A stretch of DNA of 64,000 nucleotides from Falcatimonas sp. MSJ-15. GTDB taxonomy: Bacteria > Bacillota > Clostridia > Lachnospirales > Lachnospiraceae. The notes beneath the pieces were generated by a model. It did not search any database, was not told where the DNA came from, and saw nothing but the letters and a program-made list of their open reading frames with translations. Below are positions 56,620 through 64,000 of the stretch, in pieces; position 1 is the first letter of the stretch; each line of letters opens with the position of its first letter. A program made the position numbers and the translations under genes. The stretch is taken from assembly GCF_018918265.1 (NCBI RefSeq), contig NZ_JAHLQC010000010.1, forward strand, positions 62,001 to 126,000. The letters run 5' to 3'.

Positions 56620-58131
56620 TTATCTCTGCTCAAACATCTCTACAACCCCATCATCAGCATGTTTTGCCTGTGCAAGCAACATCTCTTCTGCTTTTGTTAT
56701 CATATCTGTTCCTGCATATTTTACCGAAGCTTCAGCAATATCTGTATCTTCTATCGCTGATTCTGCTTTTTCAGTATTCTCTACTGCATTATCAAGATTT
56801 CTTCTAGCTGCTGTAAGCCTGTTCTGATACGTTCCCATTCTCGTTCTCTCATTATTAACATATTCAAGTGCCGACTTAAATACTTCTATTGCTTGTGACG
56901 CACCTTCCTGTGTTCCAATATTAGCTTTTACGATTCCAAGTGCAAGGCTTGATGTACTTGCAAGTTTTACTTCAAGTTCCTGACCTGTCTCTGATCCCAC
57001 CTGAAGAATACGGCTGTCTGCATCTCTGAACATCTCACTATCGTCTGCAGAGAATGCACTTCCCGGTCCAAATCTGCCATATGGTCCCCATGCTGTCACT
57101 CCAAACATCTGATTATCCCAATCTGACATAGAATACGCAAAATTACTTGCAGGATCTTTTCTAAGATTTAAAAGATCTGCAGGCTCTTGATTCTTACCTC
57201 TGTCATCATATACAATAAGCGTTCCCGGTGACTGCGGATCTTCTACAAGCTTTGTAAAATGGCTATTAGGATTACCGCCATCTGTTCCTGCTATTATTCG
57301 TGAGATTATATCTTGTGGAGTTGTTGCATCTTTTATTCCTATTGTATATATATAATTATCTCCACTAATTTTCTTACTGCTAGTTGCTGTATCCTCAAAT
57401 TTTATACTATAATGGCTCTGACAAGTACAGCATGTTGCATAGAATCCATTACCAGCAAGTTCTTCTATATCTTTTTTACTTCCTGTAAAATTGGTGAAAT
57501 CTATTCTTCCAGCCGAATGTTCAATCTGTGTAGTTCCAGTCTTAGTGGCAGGTGGTGTTACGGAATTATCTATATAACTGTATCCAACATCAGTTGTATA
57601 TGTTCCTGAGAGTATTTTATTAGCACCATTATTCACATCAGGATCCATTGGTGTCCAATCCGGCATACCACCTACTATTATCACATCACCATATTGATCT
57701 GTAATATCAGGCATATTACCTCTTAGAAGTGGAATCTTATTAAACTCAGTATTCTTAGATATATCATCTATCTCACTTCTTATCTGTATTATCTCATCCT
57801 GCAAAAATTCTCTGTCTTCATCTGTAAGGACATCATTTGCAGCCATTACACTAAGCTCTCGTCCTCTGTGCAACATATCCTGAATCTCTGCAATCGCTCC
57901 ATCAGCAGTCTGAACCATTGATACTCCGTCCTGAATATTAGAAACTGCCTGTCTAAGACCTCGCACCTGTTTGTTTAATTTTCTTGATACTGCAAGCCCC
58001 GCTGCATCATCTGCTGCCGTATTAATCTTATATCCAGACGATATCTTTTCAGATATTTTCGCCTTGTTTTTGGCTGACACTGAATAATTACCATTGATAT
58101 TTAATGCTGTAAGATTATGTTGAATAATCAT
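56620..58131 (-). CDS. Flagellin
   Basis: Filament subunit of the flagellum, 503 residues. The conserved N-terminal D0/D1 region is MIIQHNLTALNINGNYSVSA then SSGYKINTAADDAAGLAVSR; the C-terminal D1/D0 is LTAARRNLDNAVENTEKAES then ITKAEEMLLAQAKHADDGVV. Between residues ~140 and ~370 is a surface-exposed variable domain with CCTCQSHYSIKFED, unusual in carrying three clustered cysteines. No other flagellar gene is in the window, so this is a solitary flagellin locus. A sigma-28-like promoter precedes it. Confidence 0.95.
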   Translation of the reverse strand: MIIQHNLTALNINGNYSVSAKNKAKISEKISSGYKINTAADDAAGLAVSRKLNKQVRGLRQAVSNIQDGVSMVQTADGAIAEIQDMLHRGRELSVMAANDVLTDEDREFLQDEIIQIRSEIDDISKNTEFNKIPLLRGNMPDITDQYGDVIIVGGMPDWTPMDPDVNNGANKILSGTYTTDVGYSYIDNSVTPPATKTGTTQIEHSAGRIDFTNFTGSKKDIEELAGNGFYATCCTCQSHYSIKFEDTATSSKKISGDNYIYTIGIKDATTPQDIISRIIAGTDGGNPNSHFTKLVEDPQSPGTLIVYDDRGKNQEPADLLNLRKDPASNFAYSMSDWDNQMFGVTAWGPYGRFGPGSAFSADDSEMFRDADSRILQVGSETGQELEVKLASTSSLALGIVKANIGTQEGASQAIEVFKSALEYVNNERTRMGTYQNRLTAARRNLDNAVENTEKAESAIEDTDIAEASVKYAGTDMITKAEEMLLAQAKHADDGVVEMFEQR

Positions 58132-58169
58132 ATATACACCCCTCTTTTAAAATATAATTATTATCTTTT

Positions 58170-58195
58170 ATATCGGTCAATTATTCCTACACTAA
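58170..58195 (-). promoter_or_regulatory. Sigma-28-like flagellin promoter
   Basis: On the minus strand TTAG, 15 nt, then CCGATAT (58170-58176) approximates the flagellar sigma factor consensus TAAA-N15-GCCGATAA. It lies about 40 bp before the flagellin start. Confidence 0.55.
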
Positions 58196-58421
58196 AACTT
58201 GTTTAATTCCTTATTACATTTGTAAGGCAACTTCATAATCATTCTATCTTAGACTCATCTATACAACCAACAGTTTAGTCCTCTCTCCATAGACGTTATT
58301 GTATATTATTAGTGCATATCATACAATTAATGTGTTATAAGACATGACCGGTCAATGTTATGAAATAGATTATTTTAATCTGTGTTAACCAATAATTAAG
58401 CACAGGGAAAGGATTCTAGTT

Positions 58422-59453
58422 ATGGATTTAGGTAAAAAAATAAAATCATTAAGAATAGGAGCAGGATATACACAAGAGGATCTTGCAGGCAAACTTAAAA
58501 TAAGCAGTCAGGCTGTATCAAAATGGGAGAACAATATATGTGCTCCAGACATATATGTACTTCCACAATTATCAGTAATATTCGGTATCACTATTGACGA
58601 GCTATTTAACCTTACTACTGATGAAAAACTTAACAGAATTGAGAATATGCTTGACATCGAGAGCAGTCTTAATGACAACACATTTAACGATACAAGACAT
58701 TTTCTCATGGAAGAACTTAATTCCAATCAGGATACAGCAAGAATATATTCTCTGCTTGCACGACTATATCATCATAGAATGGCTTCTGATTCTGTATTTG
58801 TAAGCAGATATGCCAGAGAATCTATGCGTCTTAATCCTGATAAAAAAGACTGTCAATGGCTTTTACAATTATCTGAAGGTGCTGCCATCACTGATTGGAA
58901 CGCAAGACAGCATACTAAGACCATCAACTTTTACAAAGAACAGGTAGCCAAACATCCTGACATCTCACGCAACTACTTAGAACTTATGGATAATCTTCTT
59001 CTTGATCACAGACACGAAGAAGCTTTATCATATCTTCTAAAATATCGTTCTCTTAAAAATCACAATGAGATTCAGGTTCCTGTTTATCAGGCAAGAATTG
59101 CCCTAAGCCAAGGCAATCACGAACTTGCAAGACAACACATACAGGAACTTGTAACTAATTATCCCAATAACTGGTGTGCATTATTCGAAGCGGGTGGATT
59201 CTATGCTGACAGATGCGAATATGATACAGCTCTTACATATTTTGACAAAGCATTTCTCGCATCTAAGAGTCCAAGATATACCGATCCACTAACTGCCATG
59301 GCTCTTATATACGAGATAAAAGGCGATATTGCAAAAAGTATCGAATGTTACAAGCAGATATTAGTCTTGTTAAAAGACGATTGGGGATTTAGCGAAGGTG
59401 CACCTGTTGATGAGATTAATTATGAGATTGAACGTTTACATAATCTAGTATAG
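58422..59453 (+). CDS. XRE-family regulator with TPR-like C-terminal domain
   Basis: Transcription factor of 343 residues. The HTH is LGKKIKSLRIGAGYTQEDLA then GKLKISSQAVSKWENNICAP, the standard Cro/C1 type. Residues from ~85 onward are helical repeats (for example YLLKYRSLKNHNEIQVPVYQ, LALSQ-like ARIALSQGNHELARQHIQEL, YYDTALTYFDKA-like EYDTALTYFDKAF) of the tetratricopeptide kind, as in peptide-sensing or stress regulators. AAAGGA precedes the ATG. It is transcribed away from flagellin; target genes are unknown. Confidence 0.87.
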   Translation: MDLGKKIKSLRIGAGYTQEDLAGKLKISSQAVSKWENNICAPDIYVLPQLSVIFGITIDELFNLTTDEKLNRIENMLDIESSLNDNTFNDTRHFLMEELNSNQDTARIYSLLARLYHHRMASDSVFVSRYARESMRLNPDKKDCQWLLQLSEGAAITDWNARQHTKTINFYKEQVAKHPDISRNYLELMDNLLLDHRHEEALSYLLKYRSLKNHNEIQVPVYQARIALSQGNHELARQHIQELVTNYPNNWCALFEAGGFYADRCEYDTALTYFDKAFLASKSPRYTDPLTAMALIYEIKGDIAKSIECYKQILVLLKDDWGFSEGAPVDEINYEIERLHNLV

Positions 59454-59614
59454 ATATTTGTATACTGTTAGCATTTTATTTTCCCCACATTTTCTCTATA
59501 TGCTTAAATATTCCCTGAAACGTCATGGTATTTACCAATTATATATGTTATACTGTTAGGTAAAACTTTTAGCTTTCTAATATGTATTATACAATTACAG
59601 GAGAATTTTTAATC

Positions 59615-60064
59615 ATGAAAAAATGGCGCAAAAAGATATTTTTTAGCATAGCAATACTCTTAACAATATGGCTATTATGGGGAAATTATTCAGTCGATAT
59701 TAATCACATATCTGTGTCCGATGAGATGATTCCTTCTGAATTTCGTAATTATAAAATTATTCAAATATCAGATTTACATAATGCTAATTTTGGTAACGGA
59801 CAAAACTATCTAATTAAACTTATTAATGCCTACTCTGATTGTAATATTAATCTTGTATTAAGCGGGCACGCACATGGTGGACAATTTCGTATTCCTTTTA
59901 TAGGTGGTTTAGTTGCTCCTAATCAAGGTTTTTTTCCAAAATATACATCTGGAAAATATATTGTAGGTAACACTCAGATGATAGTAAGTCGTGGATTAGG
60001 AAACAGTATTATTCCTCTAAGAATTAACAATCGCCCGGAGGTTGTTGTAATCACCCTTAATTAA
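59615..60064 (+). pseudogene. Internally deleted calcineurin-like metallophosphoesterase
   Basis: A membrane-anchored phosphoesterase that has lost its middle. The N-terminus has a signal anchor (KIFFSIAILLTIWLLWGNYS) and the first metal motif IIQISDLHNANFG. It then jumps directly to LVLSGHAHGGQFRIPFIGG, the last metal motif, so the GDxxD and GNHD motifs are missing. The length is ~149 residues against ~270-280 for intact homologues, with the frame kept. The start at 59615 (MKKWRKK) follows AGGAG; an in-frame ATG at 59582 has no such site. It cannot bind the full metal centre and is probably inactive. Confidence 0.8.
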
Positions 60065-60066
60065 TA

Positions 60067-60120
60067 ACGCATATATCTCACTTGTTATTTTCCAAATGAG
60101 ATATATGCGTCATTTTTATT
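60067..60120. terminator. Bidirectional terminator shared by phosphoesterase and MBL genes
   Basis: ACGCATATATCTCA (60067-60080) and TGAGATATATGCGT (60097-60110) are perfect reverse complements (14 bp). T-rich sequence follows on the plus strand. The right arm lies inside the last codons of the MBL gene (DAYISF). Confidence 0.8.
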
Positions 60121-60711
60121 ACTGCTTTTATATATTTCTTTTAATTCATTTATAACTGATTCTTTACTTTTGAAAAGTCCTTTTTGATGACTTAGCACGA
60201 ACTTTTTTGTATCTATCTTATCAAGCGTTGCTATCTCTTCACTAAGAAGACTTCTATTATATACGATTTGCCCCGCTTTCATAGTTGAGTATGTGGCATC
60301 TCCAAGAAGACATATCTCTCTATTAATGTTCATAGCTATACAGCCTTTTGCATGTGATGATGGAAGATATATTATATCTAGATTTAATTTTCCATCAGTT
60401 ATCTCTAGTCTGTCAGATACAATCTCACTAAGCTCCTTATCTTTTTCATTCATATACTTAATTGTATTCGCACTAGCATATATTTTTTCTTTATTAATCT
60501 TATCAATATTGCCCATATGATCTGGATGGAAATGAGATAATATCACGTTTACCATTTTGTCACCGTACGCACACAACACGTTTTTCACATCATTAAGACT
60601 CTTCTCACCGTTGCCTGTATCATACATATATACATTTTTCTCACCTTCGACAATAAATATATCAGCCGAAAGTGGTTCTGTGTAACTTCCGATATAATTT
60701 ATAGCTGTCAT
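60085..60711 (-). CDS. Metallo-beta-lactamase-fold hydrolase
   Basis: Cytoplasmic MBL-fold hydrolase of about 208 residues; glyoxalase II-like thioesterases and lactonases share the fold. The metal motif is ILSHFHPDHMGN (HxHxDH). Further metal ligands are likely the His in SSHAKGC, the Asp in LLGDATYS and the His in VLSHQKGLF. The ATG at 60711 (MTAINYIGSYTEPLSADIFI) is chosen because GGTTGGGTGA precedes it. It converges on the phosphoesterase remnant and shares a terminator with it. The substrate is unknown. Confidence 0.87.
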   Translation of the reverse strand: MTAINYIGSYTEPLSADIFIVEGEKNVYMYDTGNGEKSLNDVKNVLCAYGDKMVNVILSHFHPDHMGNIDKINKEKIYASANTIKYMNEKDKELSEIVSDRLEITDGKLNLDIIYLPSSHAKGCIAMNINREICLLGDATYSTMKAGQIVYNRSLLSEEIATLDKIDTKKFVLSHQKGLFKSKESVINELKEIYKSSNKNDAYISFGK

Positions 60712-60732
60712 ACATTCACCCAACCTTATTTT

Positions 60733-60778
60733 AAAAATCTCCCAAAACCAGCTTTTTATCTGCTTTGGGAGATTTTTA
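60733..60778. terminator. Hairpin terminator between the secreted-protein and MBL genes
   Basis: AAATCTCCCAAA pairs with TTTGGGAGATTT around a 17-nt loop; T runs flank it on both strands. It ends the secreted-protein transcript just upstream of the MBL gene. Confidence 0.85.
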
Positions 60779-60805
60779 CACCTTAATTATATTATAATGG
60801 TCTTA

Positions 60806-61960
60806 CTAGAATCCATATCTAAACACACTATTATTCTTATCATATACGATAACTTTACCGCATATTCCATACTGTGCAAGTACACTATTATAACCATAAT
60901 CTCCATCAAGGTAATAATATATGTCTCCTGTATTTGCTCCATTACTGTTACATTCAAGATCTCCTGCAAATCCTGTATTAACATTCATATCCATAATTGT
61001 AAATGTTCCATACGCAACAAGTCCAATCTCCATCTTCACACCTGTCTTCATTGTTGCATCTACACCATAAGTAAATTCTCCAGGTGTATAGTTGCATACG
61101 AATCTTGTATTAGTTCCGTCATAATCAACTCCACATTCTCCTGATACATAATATGTTACATACGCACTTCCGTCTGCCTCATATACAAGATCAAGGTTAA
61201 GGTATGCTGTAAACATTCCATTAGCGAATGTATATGGAAGTCTTACAAGCGGTATCTCTCCTGCCTTTGCACATTTTACTGACAGATTGTGAAATGTAAG
61301 TTTATTATCTGCTACAAGTCTTAACTTCTGTATTCCTGATGTGTTAAAAGCAATGTCATATTCTAATTCCGGTGCAAGCACTATATCTCCGTTAATGCTT
61401 CCTATTCCTTCAATATCTCTGTTAATGTTAAGTGTAAGTTTAGTTAATTCTGCTGTTCCTTTTTTGCCAAAAGAAAACATTCCAAGAAGTCCTCTGCTTC
61501 TTACATTGTCTGACTGAACAGATGCAATACTTACTCCATCCATAGTAACTATATCTGATGGATTAACATACGCTGTACCACTTACTGATACACTTTTTAA
61601 TACATCAAAGATATTATCTGCTTCCTTACCTGTTACTATGTATCCGTCACCATCTGCATTCTCTTCAAGTCCTGTTACTTCAAGTGCCTTGCTCTCTCCG
61701 TTGTCATCCTTAACAACTACAATACTTCCATCTGACAGATTTTCTTCTTTTACACTGCTTTCAGACAGAACAAAGCTTGTATCATCAAGCATCTGATATT
61801 GTGAATCTGATGCAACATCTGTTACAACTCCCTGTTCATATACTATCTGCTCTTTCGCTACCTCTGCCTGGTCTGCAAATACTGTATTTCCCATTACGCC
61901 TACTGTAACCATTACAGCTGCCAGTGTTATCCCTGTTGCCATTAGTACTTTTTTCTTCAT
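60806..61960 (-). CDS. Secreted protein of unknown function
   Basis: I do not recognise this ~384-residue protein. It starts with a signal peptide (MKKKVLMATGITLAAVMVTV, cleavage after VFADQA or nearby). The mature protein is beta-rich with few cysteines (AKCAK-like VKCAKAG, GECGVDY, FVCNY, LECNSNG, YGICGK, six in all), and ends with Tyr-rich repeats (DIYYYLDGDYGYNSVLAQYG). The first part has short KDDNGESKALEV/YIVTGKEADNI units. No anchor motif is seen, so it is probably released. It stands alone between two terminators. Confidence 0.75.
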   Translation of the reverse strand: MKKKVLMATGITLAAVMVTVGVMGNTVFADQAEVAKEQIVYEQGVVTDVASDSQYQMLDDTSFVLSESSVKEENLSDGSIVVVKDDNGESKALEVTGLEENADGDGYIVTGKEADNIFDVLKSVSVSGTAYVNPSDIVTMDGVSIASVQSDNVRSRGLLGMFSFGKKGTAELTKLTLNINRDIEGIGSINGDIVLAPELEYDIAFNTSGIQKLRLVADNKLTFHNLSVKCAKAGEIPLVRLPYTFANGMFTAYLNLDLVYEADGSAYVTYYVSGECGVDYDGTNTRFVCNYTPGEFTYGVDATMKTGVKMEIGLVAYGTFTIMDMNVNTGFAGDLECNSNGANTGDIYYYLDGDYGYNSVLAQYGICGKVIVYDKNNSVFRYGF

Positions 61961-61969
61961 ATAAAACAT

Positions 61970-62224
61970 CTCTTTTCTAATAAAATATTGCTACTTATTT
62001 GTGCAATTTATTATTGCAAACCAAGTAATTATTCCATTATTTTACCATATTTTTGTGAAATAGCAACAAAAACTTTCATTTTTGTAATTATTTTTAGTGT
62101 TATTTTACAAAAAATTCATATTATTTTTTTATTAATGCATACCGATGTCTTAATTTGTTTTTACAGTTTTCTACAAAGCCTTTTATTCACTATTATTACT
62201 GATTATATATAAAATACCGTTTTC
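61970..62224. other. Intergenic region
   Basis: AT-rich gap between the ABC ATPase stop and the secreted-protein start. I see no gene, repeat or convincing hairpin in it. Confidence 0.5.
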
Positions 62225-63013
62225 TTATTGCTTATCTGTGTCTATATCTCTCTTTCCGACTGCAAGTACAGCTATATCACCATCAACTTGTCTGACCGGA
62301 AGATGTATTCCGTATATTTTTTGTATAACTTCTTCATCAATAACTTCTTTTGGCTTTCCCTGTATAAGGATATGTCCTTCCTTAAGTCCTATAATCTCAT
62401 CTCCATAATGTACAGCCTGATTAATATCATGAAGAATCATTGCTATTGTCATTCCATATCTCTTATTAAGTTCTTTTACCAGTTCGAGTATCTCAACCTG
62501 ATATCTTATATCAAGATAAGTAGTGGGTTCATCAAGAAATAATATATCTGTATCCTGACATAGTGCCATTGCGATAAATGCTCTTTGTCTCTGGCCTCCT
62601 GATAATTCATTTATCTGTCTGTCTTTCACTTCGTCAAGTCCTGTTACACTTATCACCCAGTCTATCTTCTTATCATCATCTGCCATCTTTATACAGCTTA
62701 TCTTTCTATGTGGTATTCTCCCATATTCTACAAGTTGTCTTACTGTTATATCTGATCCCTCATTACCACTTTGATGCACAATCGCAACCTGTTTTGCAAA
62801 TTCTTTTAACGGGATATATCTTATATTCTTATCTCCAAGTACTATCTTACCGGATGTCGGAACCAGATTTCTTGTCATTAATTTAAAAAGTGTTGATTTA
62901 CCACATCCATTCGCTCCTATAATTGTTGTTATTTTTCCTTCTTTTAGAGAAAAAGATATTTTATCTAATATTTTCGTCTTACCATATGAGAATGATATTT
63001 CCTTAACGTCCAT
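62225..63013 (-). CDS. Iron-chelate-type ABC transporter ATP-binding protein (FecE/FhuC)
   Basis: Cytoplasmic ATPase subunit of 262 residues. Walker A is TTIIGANGCGKSTLFKLM, the signature is NELSGGQRQRAFIAMAL, Walker B is DILFLDEPTTYLDIRYQ and the switch His is in ILHDINQAVHYGDE. This DEPTTYLD pattern and the short C-terminus are typical of siderophore/B12-type importers. It overlaps the permease gene by 11 bp and has an AAGGAG site. It forms a second iron-type system, separate from the one at the left end of the window. Confidence 0.94.
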   Translation of the reverse strand: MDVKEISFSYGKTKILDKISFSLKEGKITTIIGANGCGKSTLFKLMTRNLVPTSGKIVLGDKNIRYIPLKEFAKQVAIVHQSGNEGSDITVRQLVEYGRIPHRKISCIKMADDDKKIDWVISVTGLDEVKDRQINELSGGQRQRAFIAMALCQDTDILFLDEPTTYLDIRYQVEILELVKELNKRYGMTIAMILHDINQAVHYGDEIIGLKEGHILIQGKPKEVIDEEVIQKIYGIHLPVRQVDGDIAVLAVGKRDIDTDKQ

Positions 63014-64000
63014 AGTTTTTCTCCTTTCTAAGCAGCATTATAAAAGACGGTCCTCCAATAACTGCCATTATTATTCCCGGTGATATCTCGTATGGCATTG
63101 CTATTGTTCTGCCAAGCGTGTCTGCAAGAAGAAATACGAACGAACCAAGTATCATCGAATATGGTATAAGCACTTTATGATTATTGCCAACAATAAGTCT
63201 TCCTATATGCGGTACAATTAGTCCAAGGAATGATATAGCTCCTGCAAATGCTGTTGCCACTCCTGCTAAAAATACAGCTATAAAGCTTACTATTATTCTA
63301 ATTCTGTTAACATTAATTCCAAGTCCTCTTACTGTCTCATCCTTAAGTATCAGTATGTTACATATACTAAAAGTAAGTAATGCTATTATAAGTCCCGGGA
63401 TTGCGTATACTATAATCGTCTTAACATCTGTCCATGTCTTAAGTGTGACATTGCCATCTGTTATAGATGCCACTCCACTAAGTGTACTTCCTGCCATCGC
63501 TTCAAAGCCCTGTGTAAATCCACTAAATACTGCTTCGACTGCAATTCCTACAAGTATTATTCTTATTGGTGTAAGACCATTCTGCCATGACAACATATAT
63601 ACCATAATGAAAGCTACGCATGCTCCAACTACACAAAATAATGGTTTTTGATAATATATTGCCGGAAAGAATGAGCTTACAATGACTCCTGCGAATCCTG
63701 CACCACTTGTAACACCTATTATTCCCGGATCTGCAAGTGGATTCTTAAGTACTGCCTGAAGAAGTGTTCCTGCTGTAGCTAGTGCTGCACCTGCTGTCAT
63801 AGATACTATTATTCTTGGAAAGCGCAAATCATATATTATTGCAATATCATGATCATATTCTACAAATAGTCCTCTAAACAGTTTTATAAATCCTGTATCA
63901 ATACTTCCTGCAAGTACAGATATGAATATTAATGCTATATGTAATATAATAAGTATAGCAAATGCAGTTGTAATCCTTATTATTCCTTTCTTTTTTAAAG
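63003..64000 (-). CDS. FecCD-family ABC permease, 5' end outside window
   Basis: Membrane subunit of the second FecCD-type importer. The frame is open to the right edge (about 332 codons visible), so only a few N-terminal residues are missing. The first helix is AFAILIILHIALIFISVLAG, the signature is LRFPRIIVSMTAGAALATAG then KNPLADPGIIGVTSGAGFAG, and the ATPase-contacting loop is FLGLIVPHIGRLIVG. It is followed directly by its ATPase. Single-permease systems of this kind form homodimers, or a partner may lie outside the window. Confidence 0.92.
   Translation of the reverse strand, partial: LKKKGIIRITTAFAILIILHIALIFISVLAGSIDTGFIKLFRGLFVEYDHDIAIIYDLRFPRIIVSMTAGAALATAGTLLQAVLKNPLADPGIIGVTSGAGFAGVIVSSFFPAIYYQKPLFCVVGACVAFIMVYMLSWQNGLTPIRIILVGIAVEAVFSGFTQGFEAMAGSTLSGVASITDGNVTLKTWTDVKTIIVYAIPGLIIALLTFSICNILILKDETVRGLGINVNRIRIIVSFIAVFLAGVATAFAGAISFLGLIVPHIGRLIVGNNHKVLIPYSMILGSFVFLLADTLGRTIAMPYEISPGIIMAVIGGPSFIMLLRKEKNYGR

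Noticed and set aside
1..64000. tRNA or rRNA genes and known riboswitches
   Set aside because: I found no cloverleaf-like or conserved riboswitch sequence in the gaps I read, though covariance-model searches were not possible.

Overview
The window is AT-rich, low-GC Firmicute chromosome. A cytoplasmic cellobiose phosphorylase of the clostridial type, a GH3 glycosidase, a sugar ABC transporter with a LacI regulator, FecCD-type iron transporters and a flagellin point to a motile, fibre- or cellodextrin-using anaerobe, most likely a Lachnospiraceae relative. The taxonomy is inference; no rRNA or tRNA gene is present.

Layout. 1-2.5 kb: iron-siderophore ABC operon (minus strand, running off the left edge), preceded by a promoter with a GTTAG/CTAAC inverted repeat. 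2.7-8.3 kb: SulP permease, LysR regulator and GH3 glycosidase; two of these genes have short tandem repeats running across their stop codons. 8.6-20.9 kb: a complete type I-B CRISPR-Cas locus, all on the minus strand: cas6-cas8-cas7-cas5, an internal terminator-like hairpin, cas3-cas4-cas1-cas2, leader, then an array of 55 identical repeats plus one degenerate terminal repeat. 21-28 kb: a three-gene pPIWI-RE module (REase-like protein, DinG-type Fe-S helicase, pPIWI-RE). 28.4-41 kb: a long same-strand restriction cluster: XRE regulator, two cytosine methyltransferases, a free-standing LlaJI-type recognition domain, LlaJI-like R1 (McrB AAA) and R2 subunits, Vsr nuclease, MutL/MORC-like ATPase, Z1 helicase, a broken PD-(D/E)XK gene and AIPR. 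41.4-43.2 kb: a decayed insertion sequence with a 7-bp target duplication. 43-48.5 kb: unknown protein, methyltransferase, YefM-YoeB and a PLD-helicase. 49-56.4 kb: cellobiose/cellodextrin uptake and phosphorolysis. 56.6-62 kb: orphan flagellin, XRE-TPR regulator, an internally deleted phosphoesterase, an MBL hydrolase and a secreted protein. 62.2-64 kb: a second FecCD-type ABC transporter, running off the right edge.

The most interesting element is between the pPIWI-RE and cas operons. A predicted ~80-nt RNA (20748-20828, plus strand, antisense to the cas leader) looks like a miniature crRNA. It has a 5' handle-like octamer (6/8), a short pseudo-spacer, a degenerate CRISPR repeat (18/22) and a Rho-independent terminator. 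Read as a guide, its first 20 nt match 18/20 the DNA just upstream of and touching the -35 box of the cas promoter, with a perfect 11-nt seed and a 5' flanking CCT. This is what a Cascade-dependent autorepressor of cas expression should look like (the CreR class of crRNA-like regulators).

How the genes work together: the 8.6-41 kb run is a stacked defence island on one strand (restriction, pPIWI-RE, CRISPR). The 49-56 kb block is a carbon-use unit in which a LacI protein likely controls both the ABC transporter and the divergent phosphorylase.
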